Shown here: piece after piece, positions 6,085-14,442 of the stretch | Layout of the letters: each line of letters starts with the position of its first letter | Numbering within the stretch: the first letter of the stretch is position 1 | NCBI GenBank assembly: GCA_041577935.1 | Contig: JBFGIA010000050.1 | Coordinates: 1-16,905 of the forward strand | DNA from: CAMYLR01 sp041577935 | Lineage (GTDB): Bacteria; Gemmatimonadota; Gemmatimonadetes; JACCXV01; JAHWKZ01 | Length of the DNA: 16,905 nt | Direction: 5' to 3' | Program-made: the position numbers and the translations under genes | Notes under the pieces: generated by a model | Told to the model about the DNA's origin: nothing | The model's input: only the letters and a program-made list of their open reading frames with translations | Database searches by the model: none

Positions 6085-8241
6085 CTACGCCGAGAGCTCG
6101 AGCGGATCGGGTGGTTTGGGCTGGGTGGTGACGCTCTCGGCGCGCTTCCGCCACAGGGCCTCCAGGCGGTCCGCCGGCATCGGTTGCGCGATCAGGTAGC
6201 CCTGAACGACGTCGCACCCCTCCGCGCGCAAGTAGTCGTATTGCTCCTGGGTTTCGATACCCTCTGCGACCACCTCCAACTGGAGCTCGTGCGCCATCGC
6301 GATGATCGCCGATACGATGCTGGCGTCGGTTGAATGTTGCATCAGGTCGCGAACGAAGGAACGGTCGATCTTCACACGATCGAGCGGAAAACGTTGCAGA
6401 TAGCTCAGAGAGGAGTAGCCCGTTCCGAAGTCGTCGATCGCGATGCGTACGCCCAAATCCTTGAGATTCGTCAGCTGGGTCTTGCTCGTTTGCGTGTCCC
6501 CCATGAGAACGCTTTCCGTGAGCTCCAGCTCGAGATACGAGGGATCGAGGCCGGCCCCCATGATGGCGTTGGCGACCTTGATCACCAGATCCGAATCCAG
6601 AAATTGTCGTGCCGACAAGTTTACCGAAAGGCGCAACGGGCCCATCTCAGCCTTGGCCCACAACGCGGCCTGGACGCAGGCTTCTTGGAGTGTCCATTCA
6701 CCCATCGGTAGAATCAAGCCGGTTTCTTCCGCCACCGGAATGAACCTTCCTGGGAGCATCATCCCGTGCTCTGGGTGGTTCCACCGCATGAGAGCTTCGA
6801 CGCCGGTTATCTGATGATCGGCGAGTGATACGAGTGGCTGATAGAAGAGTTCGAGCTCACTGCGCTCCACCGCATGACGAAGGTCGCTCTCGATCTCGAA
6901 CCGTTTTTGATCCCGATCATCCAGTTCCTCCGTGTAGAACTGATAGTTGTTTCGACCCATGTCCTTGGCATGGTACAACGCATTGTCCGCCTTCATGAGC
7001 AAGGACTCGGCATCCGATTCGTCGGAGAAGAGAATCAGTCCGATGCTACACGAAACAAAGAGTTCGGCTCCATTGATGTTGAACGGGAACGAGACGTTCT
7101 TGAGTACTCGTTCTGCCACCCGGGATGCCTCTCCCTTGTTCCGAATGTCCGAGATTAAAATGATGAACTCGTCTCCGCCGATGCGCGCCACCATGTCTTC
7201 ACTTCTCGAGATTCCTCGATCCTCGCTTGGATTATGACGCACGCACTTTGTCAATCGAGAAGCCACCAACCGGAGCAATTCGTCACCACTCGAGTGCCCA
7301 AAACTATCGTTGACGCGCTTGAAGCGATCGAGATCCAAGTAGAGCAGCGCGCCCACTCCAGGCGCATTCGTCGGTCTCAGAGCCGCCTCCAAAGCGGCCT
7401 TGAACGAACGCCGGTTTGGAAGCCCGGTCAGGAGGTCGTTATAGGCCAGGTGCTCCAACTTCTGCTCCAACCGCCTTCGTTCGCTGACGTCCTGGATTGT
7501 GCTCATGATGCCAGCCGGGTTGCGATCCCTGTCGAGTTTGACCTCGGCCTGTTCGTGAATAAAGGAGACGGTGTCGTCTGGCCAGCGGAGTCGATAGTGG
7601 ATCTCGTACGGATCGCCGGCTTTCAGAGCTCGGCCCCGTGCATCGCTGATCAACTGCAGATCCTCGGGATGGACGGACCGCGAAAAGGTTTCCAACGTGA
7701 GCGGATCTTCCGGGGTTAGACGGAACACTTCTCGCGTTTCATCCGAAATGTGCGTCACGGTTCCGGTCAGATCGATCTCCCAACTCCCAAGCCTGGAAAT
7801 GCGCTGCGCGTGCGCAAGACGAGCTTCGCTGCGGATGAGTTTTCGCGTGTTCTCGCTGGCGCGCTGGATGTACTGGAGACGATGATTCAAAATTTGCCAA
7901 TTCACGGGCTTCGTGATGAAGTCTGTCGCACCGGCCTGGTAGGCTCGCTGAATCGAGTTGGTGTCCTCAAGCCCCGTCAGCATGACGATCGGTATGTTCC
8001 TGGACCACTCGTTTTCCCGGAGCTTTGCGCAGATCGTGAACCCATCGACGTGTGGCAATACGACGTCGAGCAAGATGATGTTTGGCATGACCCTGCGCAC
8101 GACGTGCACGACATGTGCTCCATCCGCGACCTCTTCCACGAGGAAGCCGTTCTTTTCCAGCGCCCGACGGAGCAAAGCCCGCTGCGTCGCATCGTCGTCG
8201 ACGACTAGAATCAGCGGTGCGCGACGCCCGTTCTCGCTCAT
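6085..8241 (-). CDS. Response regulator with PAS, GGDEF and EAL domains (cyclic-di-GMP synthase/phosphodiesterase)
   Basis: A 718-residue cytoplasmic protein. The receiver domain (about 10-125) has phospho-acceptor D59, acidic pocket D15-D16, T89 and K111, all intact. A PAS domain follows (about 145-255, starting LGSWEIDLTG and ending in DVSERRRLEQ). The GGDEF domain (about 260-440) has an intact active site GGDEF (355-359), and an RxxD product-inhibition site (R346-D349) exactly five residues before it. The EAL domain (about 450-700) keeps E482-A483-L484, NLSARQF, ELTES, DDFGTG (603-608), KIDRSF and EGIET, so both making and breaking cyclic-di-GMP look possible. Its ATG overlaps the stop of the kinase gene as ATGA, with no ribosome binding site of its own, so it is translated by coupling. 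The kinase is its likely phosphodonor, via the kinase HPt domain. Which activity dominates cannot be read from sequence. Confidence 0.95.
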   Translation of the reverse strand: MSENGRRAPLILVVDDDATQRALLRRALEKNGFLVEEVADGAHVVHVVRRVMPNIILLDVVLPHVDGFTICAKLRENEWSRNIPIVMLTGLEDTNSIQRAYQAGATDFITKPVNWQILNHRLQYIQRASENTRKLIRSEARLAHAQRISRLGSWEIDLTGTVTHISDETREVFRLTPEDPLTLETFSRSVHPEDLQLISDARGRALKAGDPYEIHYRLRWPDDTVSFIHEQAEVKLDRDRNPAGIMSTIQDVSERRRLEQKLEHLAYNDLLTGLPNRRSFKAALEAALRPTNAPGVGALLYLDLDRFKRVNDSFGHSSGDELLRLVASRLTKCVRHNPSEDRGISRSEDMVARIGGDEFIILISDIRNKGEASRVAERVLKNVSFPFNINGAELFVSCSIGLILFSDESDAESLLMKADNALYHAKDMGRNNYQFYTEELDDRDQKRFEIESDLRHAVERSELELFYQPLVSLADHQITGVEALMRWNHPEHGMMLPGRFIPVAEETGLILPMGEWTLQEACVQAALWAKAEMGPLRLSVNLSARQFLDSDLVIKVANAIMGAGLDPSYLELELTESVLMGDTQTSKTQLTNLKDLGVRIAIDDFGTGYSSLSYLQRFPLDRVKIDRSFVRDLMQHSTDASIVSAIIAMAHELQLEVVAEGIETQEQYDYLRAEGCDVVQGYLIAQPMPADRLEALWRKRAESVTTQPKPPDPLELSA

Positions 8242-11200
8242 GCCGTGTTGGCTAATTGTGGTGGTTCTGGCGCAGCCACTCCCGCTTCAGCCCGCAACGC
8301 GACGATGACACCAGCGAACTCGTTCTCGATCTGAACCACAATCGACTCCGCTGGCTCTACGGAACCCTCGGCCGCCAACTTTTGGACCTCCTTGCAGAGC
8401 GCGGACAAGTCTGTCGCACCGAGGCTGGCACTGCTCGATTTCAGGGTGTGGGCGGCAACTTTGAGCGCGGGGGCGTCTTTGGCGCGAACCGCGGCCTTCA
8501 TTTCCTGGGTCAGCTTTCCGGTGTCGCTTATAAACTGCTCGATGATGTTCTGCAAGAAATCCGAATCACCATCTGTTAGCGAGCGGATCTCATCAAGCCT
8601 GCTGGCATTGAGCACGACCGCCTGAGCAGGAGCCTGAACCGGCTGCGCTTGGTCGTCTTGCTCGTCAGCTTGCGGTTCCGACCCGTTGGGCATCCAGCGC
8701 TTGAGAGTTTCTAACAGATCGTTCAGCCGGAAAGGCTTCCTCAGGTAGTCGTTCATACCAAAAGGGAGCCCGCCTTCGGATTGACTGTTTAGCTCATGAC
8801 CGGTGACGGCAATGATCGGTATGGGCTCCTTGTCGGTGATCGCGATCTCCCTCGCGCGTAACGCGCGTGCCGCCTCAAAACCATCCATCCCGGGCATCTG
8901 GCAATCCATCAGGATGACGTCGTACTCGGCCTTGTCGACGACATCGAGCAGTTGAGCACCGTCTCGGACGACCTCTACGTCACAACCCAACTTCTTCAGC
9001 ATGATCGAGATCAGGTCCTGACTCGTCGTGTTGTCCTCAGCCAAAAGGACCCGGAGGCCCAGGGACTCTCCCTCTTGAGTTTCGCTTGGCTCTAGCGTCT
9101 TCATTGGCGATTCCTTTCTTGGCTGTCGGCGAATCCAACGAGCGATCGTTTCCTGCAGCTCGTCGCAGCTGTACGGCTTGCTCAGGAAGTCATTCATACC
9201 GGCTGCGAAACATGCGTCGCGCGTTCTCTGTAGCGCGTATGCGGTCAGAGCGATGATCGGGATGGGCTGCTCTCCGTTCTCTGTTTCGTGTTCGCGAATC
9301 CGTCGAGTAGCCTCGAACCCATCCATCTCCGGCATCTCGCAATCCATCAGGATGAGATGAAAGCTCTCTCTGTTGAAGGCTTCGAGCGCCGCGATTCCTG
9401 TAGCTACGAGTGTCGTTTCGCAACCGAGTTTTCCGAGCATGGCGAGCGCCACCTGCTGATTGACGACGTTGTCCTCTGCCAGCAGGACGCGCGCACCGGT
9501 GGTATCGTTGTTTCCAAAAGAGCCTTGTGCACTCGAAAGCTCCGATCTGGTCGGCTGCGGCTCCGACGATGGTGATACGTAGGCCGCTAGTTGCTCGAAG
9601 AGTTGGGTTTGGGATACGGGCTTGGTCAGGCAGCACAGGACGCCTTGATCCCGAAGCAGCTGCGAGTCACGTTCGAAGCCCAGAGAAGTCAGTAGAACGA
9701 GTTGCGTCCCGGCCAAGCTCGGGTCGGACCGGATGGCGTACGTGAGCTCCAACCCGTCCATGCCGGGCATCTTCATGTCCAGGATCGCGAGGTCGAATGC
9801 GTCGTCTGCCGACACCGCCGTTCTGAGCATGGCGATGGCCTCGAAACCATCCGCCGCACAGTCGGTCCGCATCCCCAACGAACGCAGCTGGTTTTCCAAG
9901 ATTTCACGGTTCGTCTGGCTGTCGTCAACGACCAGAACATGAAGTCCCCTGAGCTGCAGGTAATCGGCTCGCCCGGTCTCGGTCTCGACCCCGGCGACGT
10001 TGGACAACTGAACCCTGAACCAGAATGTCGACCCGCTGCCCTCCTTGCTATCGACACCGATCTCGCCGCCCATCGCCTCAGAAAGCTGCTTGGAGATAGC
10101 CAGGCCAAGACCTGTGCCCCCAAACCTTCTGGATGTTGAGCTGTCCGCTTGATCGAAGAGCTCGAAAACGCGCGCGCGGGCCTCAGACGAGATACCGATA
10201 CCGGTGTCCTTGACCTCGACCTGCAGCGTCGTATCGTTCTCGTAATGCTGCGGGCACCAGGCGCTCACCACGACTTCGCCTTCCTGGGTAAATTTGATCG
10301 CATTGCTGGTGAGGTTGACGATCACTTGGCGTAAGCGACCGGGGTCGCCGACCACCCGTCGGGGCACCTCGCTGCCGATTTCGCATGCCAACTCGATATC
10401 CTTTTTGTAGGCCTCCTCGGCGAACATGCCGACCGCTTCGTCGATCAGCATCCACAGGTCGAACTCGACCTCCTCGAGGACGAGTTTCCCGGCTTCGATC
10501 TTCGAGAAATCGAGGATGCTGTTGATTAGCTCGAGCAGCGTTTGACCCGACTTGCGAACGGTGGTCGCGAGGTCGTGCTGAGTCTCGGTCAACTCGGTCT
10601 GAAGGAGCAGTTCAGTCATTCCAAGGACACCGTTCATCGGAGTCCGGATCTCGTGGCTCATCTTGGCCAGGAAGTCCGATTTCGCATTGTTGGCTGCTTC
10701 GGCTGATTCCTTCGCCTGCTGGAGTTCGGTGTTCGCTTGGGTGCGTTTTTCGACCTCGTTTTCTAGAAAGTCACTGTGTTGTGCCAGCTGTATGCTCTGC
10801 GCGTGAATGTGTCTCAGCATCTGGTTGAACCCGCTGATCAGCGTGCCGATCTCGTCCTTTGATTTCCTGGCGTCGGCCTGAACGCTGTAATCCCCATCGA
10901 TCGAGATCTTCTTCATGACATTTGTCAGCGAACGGATCGGGTCCGAGATACGCCGCTGGAACATGGCCGATAGAATGAAGGCCAATAGCGAGAGGGAGAG
11001 CAGCACGATGCCGCCGACGTCTCCATAGGACTCGATTCGCGAACGCAGAACCCCCAAGTCAGAGCGGATCCAAAGCGTGCCGATCGGCTGTCCATCGACA
11101 ACGATTTTCTTGGTAAGGTCTAGGGCGTCCCTGGAGAACCGGTGGCTGCCAGCTCCGACGAGCAGCTGTGGGTGGGCGTCTAGAATGCCCTGGACCAGAT

Positions 11201-11540
11201 CTTGATCGGCTGAGGGGTCGTGATCGGGGTCGCTCCGGACGTAGCTCGCGAAAACCTCACCCTCGGCGTTTGTGACAAACGCCGAGATGACGTGCGGGTC
11301 GCTACTGAGGTCGGCCAGGTGCTCTTCGGCAGCATGTATGTCTTCACGGATCAGGTCTTGCCTTGCACCGCTGGCGATGATCTCAGCGATCGTGGAGACA
11401 TCCTCCACGAGATCTTTTCGCTGTCCTACTACGTCGGTGATCAGGTAGACAGCGGAAGCCAGGAGCAGCACGATGATGCTCGTGGCTACCATGATGGCGG
11501 TGAGCTTGAACCGAATCGATACGGTCGGTACGAAGCGCAT
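8238..11540 (-). CDS. Unorthodox hybrid sensor histidine kinase (HAMP-HisKA-HATPase-REC-REC-REC-HPt)
   Basis: From the ATG at 11540 the protein has 1100 residues. Order: first membrane helix (about 14-35), periplasmic sensor (about 36-175), second helix (about 176-194), HAMP (about 195-245), coiled coil, HisKA with H296 in KMSHEIRTPMNG, HATPase_c with N413 (NLTSNAIKF), DTGIG (445-449) and GGTGLGL (474-480). Then come three receivers with phospho-acceptors D588, D733 and D879 and lysines K640, K788 and K935, and a C-terminal HPt domain with H1031 in AHTLKSSSASLG. All catalytic residues look intact. The last two receivers are close relatives (LLAEDN, KLGC, LMDC.MP.MDGFEA), suggesting duplication. 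The frame stays open upstream to a GTG at 11687; I prefer 11540 because the extra 49 residues look non-coding and kinases of this type start just before the first helix. Neither start has a good ribosome binding site. It overlaps the cyclic-di-GMP gene by ATGA. The signal is unknown. Confidence 0.95.
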   Translation of the reverse strand: MRFVPTVSIRFKLTAIMVATSIIVLLLASAVYLITDVVGQRKDLVEDVSTIAEIIASGARQDLIREDIHAAEEHLADLSSDPHVISAFVTNAEGEVFASYVRSDPDHDPSADQDLVQGILDAHPQLLVGAGSHRFSRDALDLTKKIVVDGQPIGTLWIRSDLGVLRSRIESYGDVGGIVLLSLSLLAFILSAMFQRRISDPIRSLTNVMKKISIDGDYSVQADARKSKDEIGTLISGFNQMLRHIHAQSIQLAQHSDFLENEVEKRTQANTELQQAKESAEAANNAKSDFLAKMSHEIRTPMNGVLGMTELLLQTELTETQHDLATTVRKSGQTLLELINSILDFSKIEAGKLVLEEVEFDLWMLIDEAVGMFAEEAYKKDIELACEIGSEVPRRVVGDPGRLRQVIVNLTSNAIKFTQEGEVVVSAWCPQHYENDTTLQVEVKDTGIGISSEARARVFELFDQADSSTSRRFGGTGLGLAISKQLSEAMGGEIGVDSKEGSGSTFWFRVQLSNVAGVETETGRADYLQLRGLHVLVVDDSQTNREILENQLRSLGMRTDCAADGFEAIAMLRTAVSADDAFDLAILDMKMPGMDGLELTYAIRSDPSLAGTQLVLLTSLGFERDSQLLRDQGVLCCLTKPVSQTQLFEQLAAYVSPSSEPQPTRSELSSAQGSFGNNDTTGARVLLAEDNVVNQQVALAMLGKLGCETTLVATGIAALEAFNRESFHLILMDCEMPEMDGFEATRRIREHETENGEQPIPIIALTAYALQRTRDACFAAGMNDFLSKPYSCDELQETIARWIRRQPRKESPMKTLEPSETQEGESLGLRVLLAEDNTTSQDLISIMLKKLGCDVEVVRDGAQLLDVVDKAEYDVILMDCQMPGMDGFEAARALRAREIAITDKEPIPIIAVTGHELNSQSEGGLPFGMNDYLRKPFRLNDLLETLKRWMPNGSEPQADEQDDQAQPVQAPAQAVVLNASRLDEIRSLTDGDSDFLQNIIEQFISDTGKLTQEMKAAVRAKDAPALKVAAHTLKSSSASLGATDLSALCKEVQKLAAEGSVEPAESIVVQIENEFAGVIVALRAEAGVAAPEPPQLANTA
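9102..9117 (-). other. Possible internal translation start inside the kinase gene
   Basis: In the linker between the second and third receiver domains, an AAAGGA on the coding strand (complement of 9112-9117) is followed by seven bases and an in-frame ATG (9104-9102). This is a better ribosome binding site than either candidate start of the full gene. Initiation here would give a 288-residue soluble REC-HPt protein ending at 8238. The sequence is seen; use of the site is inferred. Confidence 0.4.
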
Positions 11541-11569
11541 TCGAACGAGGCTGGTGACCCAACCCTCCG

Positions 11570-11585
11570 TCGGGGGAGAGTTAAC
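11570..11585 (-). promoter_or_regulatory. Copy 2 of the shared upstream motif
   Basis: Plus-strand TCGGGGGAGAGTTAAC matches 6031-6047 at all 16 bases once one base is skipped. It lies 29 bases upstream of the preferred kinase ATG, on the same side and in the same orientation as copy 1 relative to its gene. Confidence 0.3.
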
Positions 11586-11680
11586 CGCAAAATCAGGCGG
11601 GGGATTTCCGCTCTGTCTATGGGCAAGCAACGTGCCAGTGGTGCGAAGCGTCACGACTGTGGAAACCGAGGTCATCTCTG

Positions 11681-11708
11681 GTGGCACTTCATTGCCACAC
11701 GCGGCAAT
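11681..11708. repeat. Two overlapping inverted repeats sharing a half-site
   Basis: GTGGCA (11681-11686) pairs with TGCCAC (11693-11698), and ATTGCC (11691-11696) pairs with GGCAAT (11703-11708); each has a six-base spacer and perfect six-base arms. The three TGGCA/TTGCCA-like half-sites start 11 bases apart (11681, 11692, 11703), one helical turn, as for tandem dimers of a DNA-binding protein. As RNA the two hairpins would exclude each other. Confidence 0.45.
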
Positions 11709-11880
11709 CGACGATACGGTTGTGGCCGGTCGATGTCGCGTTGCTACTGCGGGCTTTCTCTGGTCTGCGTGGCTTTTGGGAATTCGCGGTAGTTTGCTTG
11801 GTGGTGATGGCTTGCTAGGCCGACTTAGACGGGGTGCGACCGAAGCGCTCGCGGTGCATCGCCTTCATCGAGCGCAAGCA

Positions 11881-14442
11881 CTAGTTGGGGAGCTTGGCCT
11901 GCAGCCGCTCGAGCACGGCCAGCAGATCGGGGGAGTCTTCGAGCACGCCGCGAAAGGGGTCGGCCTTTAGCTGGGCGACGCGTCGCGGTACCGAGCGAAT
12001 CGTATAACGGTGGATGTCGAGCCCTTTTTTGATCTCGCTCCACTTGAGCGGCGTCGATACCGGGGCGCCCTCGATCGGCCGCACGCTAAACGGTGCGACC
12101 AGGAGTTGGCCGCGGCGAGTCTGTAGGTAATCCAGGTACACCTTGCCCTCGCGGTCGGCGATCGTACGCGTCAGCGTTGCGATCTCGGGCTGGCGCGCGA
12201 CGACGACCTGCGACAAGAGCTCACCCAGCGCGCGTGACATCGCGTAGTCGAAACGGCCATCGAGCGGGATCAATACGTGGAGCCCGGTTGACCCACTGGT
12301 CTTGATGTACGCCGGGAGTTCGATCTCCCTACAGAGCTTAACGATAGCCCTTGCGACCTCGACCACGTTCTTAAACGGAGCGTCCTTGGGGTCGAGGTCG
12401 AGGATGCACCAGTCGGGGTAGTCGAGCGACTCCACCCGGCTGGCCCAGATGTGGAGCGGGATCGTGGCCATGTTAGCGAGGTAGAGCAGCGTCGCGAGGT
12501 CGTCACACACGACGTACGCCAGCTCTCGCTCGGAGTGCTCGCTCCAGATCGGGACCGTCCGGATCCAGTCCGGAACGAAGCCCGGGGTGTTCTTTTGATA
12601 GAACGAGTCGCCTTCGATCCCGTCCGGGAAACGGGTCAGGACCAACGGCCGATCGCGAAGGTAGGGGAGTAACGCCGGCGCGATCTTCCGGTAGTACTCG
12701 AACAAGTCGCGCTTGGTGTACCCATCGTCGGGCCAGAAAACCTTATCCGGGTTCGATAGCCGGACCCCTGCCGCCGCTGGTTGTTCGATCTCACGGCTCG
12801 CAGACTCGCGTTCTCGGACCGAATGGTCCGGTGGGGTTGGTCGATCCTCATCAACCCATGGCAGCTCGCATTCGGTCGGTTGTTTGTCGTCTCGCAAACG
12901 TAGAAACGCCGGTTGTCTGAGGAGCCCCTCCTCGGTTGCTTCGAGATACCGGACCTCGCAAACCAGATCAGGTTCGACCCAACGGTGGGTGGCACCGGTC
13001 GGTGTCGGTCCGCTGAACGGTGGGGTCTCTCGCTGGCGCTTATCCAGCGTCTCGCGCAGGGAACCCAGTTGCGCGTTGTTGAACCCCGTCCCGACTCGAC
13101 CCGCATACTGAAGTTGATCGTCGCAGTACCCTCCCAGATGGAGCGCACCGAACCCGGAGCGCGATCCCTTGGGCAACGTGTATCCGACGATCACGAAATC
13201 AGCCGTGCGATCGGCGCGGACCTTGATCCAGTCACCGGATCGAGCGCCGCGGTAGCGACTGTCGGCTTTCTTGCCAACAACGCCTTCGAGCCCCAGGCCG
13301 ACGACCTGGTGATAGAGATCCTCGCCGGCTTCGTCGAAATGCTCGACGTAACGGAGCGGTCCGGTAGGGGGGAGGACCGTTTGCAGGAGCCGCTTGCGCT
13401 TAGTCAGCGGGAGCGATCTTAGGTCGTGACCCAGCGCGGCCAGAATATCGAACACGTAGAACGTCGTCGGCTGATGCCTTGAGGCGCGCTCGATATCGAT
13501 CGCTCGCGTCAGCCGCGCGCGCTTCTGGAGTCGTTGGAAGTTGGGCAAGCCGGCGTCATCGTGGGCGACGACCTCGCCGTCCAGTATCAGCTCGTCGTAC
13601 GGCAGCGCGGCGATCGCCGCCGCCAGCTCGGGAAAGCTCGGCGTGGCGTCATTTCCGTTCCGGGTTATCAACTCCGCGCCTACGGCCGACTTGCCGCCCA
13701 GCATCCGATAGCCGTCGAGCTTGAGCTCGAAGATCCACCCCGGTTTGGAAAACGGCTCTCGACGCGAGCGGGCCAGCATCATCTTGACCGTCGATGCGCG
13801 CACGGTGCGGCGCGGCGCACTGAGCTCTTCGAGGCGTTCTTTAAGATCCGCGCCGGGGTCATGCCCCTCGCCCAGCTGCTCGATCGTCAACCCCGAGTGA
13901 ACCGATTCCGGTGGCAGATCGTCCACGCCCCCGGGATCGTCTGGGCCGCGTTGGGCGAACTTCTTCTCACGAATCATCAGCCATTCGTTTTCGCTCTTCT
14001 TGAGCTTCACCAGCGTCCACACTCCACGCAGCTTGTAACCCCGGAGCTCGAACAAGAGCTTGCCGGTTTCGAGTCCCTCGACCGGGTCTTCCAGCGCACG
14101 CCAGGTGCCAAGATCCCAGACAATCATCGCGCCGGCACCGTAGCTGCCGGCGGGAATCACGTCCTCGAAGTTGATGTACTCGATGGGGTGATCTTCGACG
14201 TGTACGGCGAGGCGCTTATCGGCCGGGTCCAACGATGGACCCTTAGGGACGGCCCATGACTTAAGCACGCCGCCCATCTCGAGTCGCAGGTCGTAGTGCA
14301 GCCTCCGGGCGGCGTGCTTGTGAACGACAAAGCCGCCACCAGCCAGATGGCGGTCGGGTGTCGAGGCTCGCCCGGCCGGCTCGGGCGTCTCGGCCGCCGT
14401 CCGCTTGGCCCGGTACTCGTCTAGGGGATCGCGTTTCGGCAC
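11881..14442 (-). CDS. ligD: NHEJ DNA ligase D (phosphoesterase-ligase-polymerase)
   Basis: An 853-residue multifunctional ATP-dependent DNA ligase of bacterial non-homologous end joining, close to the roughly 840 residues of the Pseudomonas type and with the same domain order. The 3'-phosphoesterase domain (about 38-190) has the HxxxxxHxDxR core (H43, H49, D51, R53) and H81/H85. The ligase domain (about 215-525) has the adenylated lysine K241 in ELKLDGYR, DGEVV (288-292), LEGVVGKK (385-392) and WIKVR, followed by the OB fold. After a polar linker (about 530-558), the primase-polymerase domain (about 560-850) has metal aspartates D682 and D684 in LDLDP, H722 in GSTGLHV and D771 in YLDYLQ. All three activities look intact. 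The start is GTG; an in-frame TAA 12 bases upstream excludes a longer protein. It is divergent from ku, with 103 bases between them. Confidence 0.97.
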   Translation of the reverse strand: MPKRDPLDEYRAKRTAAETPEPAGRASTPDRHLAGGGFVVHKHAARRLHYDLRLEMGGVLKSWAVPKGPSLDPADKRLAVHVEDHPIEYINFEDVIPAGSYGAGAMIVWDLGTWRALEDPVEGLETGKLLFELRGYKLRGVWTLVKLKKSENEWLMIREKKFAQRGPDDPGGVDDLPPESVHSGLTIEQLGEGHDPGADLKERLEELSAPRRTVRASTVKMMLARSRREPFSKPGWIFELKLDGYRMLGGKSAVGAELITRNGNDATPSFPELAAAIAALPYDELILDGEVVAHDDAGLPNFQRLQKRARLTRAIDIERASRHQPTTFYVFDILAALGHDLRSLPLTKRKRLLQTVLPPTGPLRYVEHFDEAGEDLYHQVVGLGLEGVVGKKADSRYRGARSGDWIKVRADRTADFVIVGYTLPKGSRSGFGALHLGGYCDDQLQYAGRVGTGFNNAQLGSLRETLDKRQRETPPFSGPTPTGATHRWVEPDLVCEVRYLEATEEGLLRQPAFLRLRDDKQPTECELPWVDEDRPTPPDHSVRERESASREIEQPAAAGVRLSNPDKVFWPDDGYTKRDLFEYYRKIAPALLPYLRDRPLVLTRFPDGIEGDSFYQKNTPGFVPDWIRTVPIWSEHSERELAYVVCDDLATLLYLANMATIPLHIWASRVESLDYPDWCILDLDPKDAPFKNVVEVARAIVKLCREIELPAYIKTSGSTGLHVLIPLDGRFDYAMSRALGELLSQVVVARQPEIATLTRTIADREGKVYLDYLQTRRGQLLVAPFSVRPIEGAPVSTPLKWSEIKKGLDIHRYTIRSVPRRVAQLKADPFRGVLEDSPDLLAVLERLQAKLPN

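Larger units (their letters stand above)
11541..11880. other. Intergenic region of 340 bases upstream of the kinase gene
   Basis: The region separates the ligD stop from the preferred kinase start. It holds a copy of the shared TCGGGGGA-GAGTTAAC motif (11570-11585), two overlapping perfect inverted repeats (11681-11708), and a weak 7-bp stem with a 17-base loop and no T-run (11845-11875). No clear sigma70 promoter was found. The part below 11688 could instead be coding if the kinase starts at the GTG at 11687. Confidence 0.5.

Noticed and set aside
11541..11687. Longer kinase start at the GTG at 11687
   Set aside because: It adds 49 residues with no domain character and no clear ribosome binding site; the ATG at 11540 sits just before the first membrane helix. 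Kept only as an alternative.
11682..11696. Sigma54-like promoter: TGGCAC followed by TTGC
   Set aside because: The GG and GC pairs are nine bases apart instead of the strictly required ten, on both strands, and no plus-strand gene follows.
11821..11880. Conserved-looking tail in frame after the ligD stop, and a 7-bp stem at 11845-11875 as terminator
   Set aside because: The 21-codon read-through frame has no family match. The stem has a 17-base loop and no T-run, so it is too weak to call a terminator.
13534..14259. 241-codon open frame opposite ligD
   Set aside because: It lies wholly within the ligD coding region, whose three domains are intact; no recognisable protein features.
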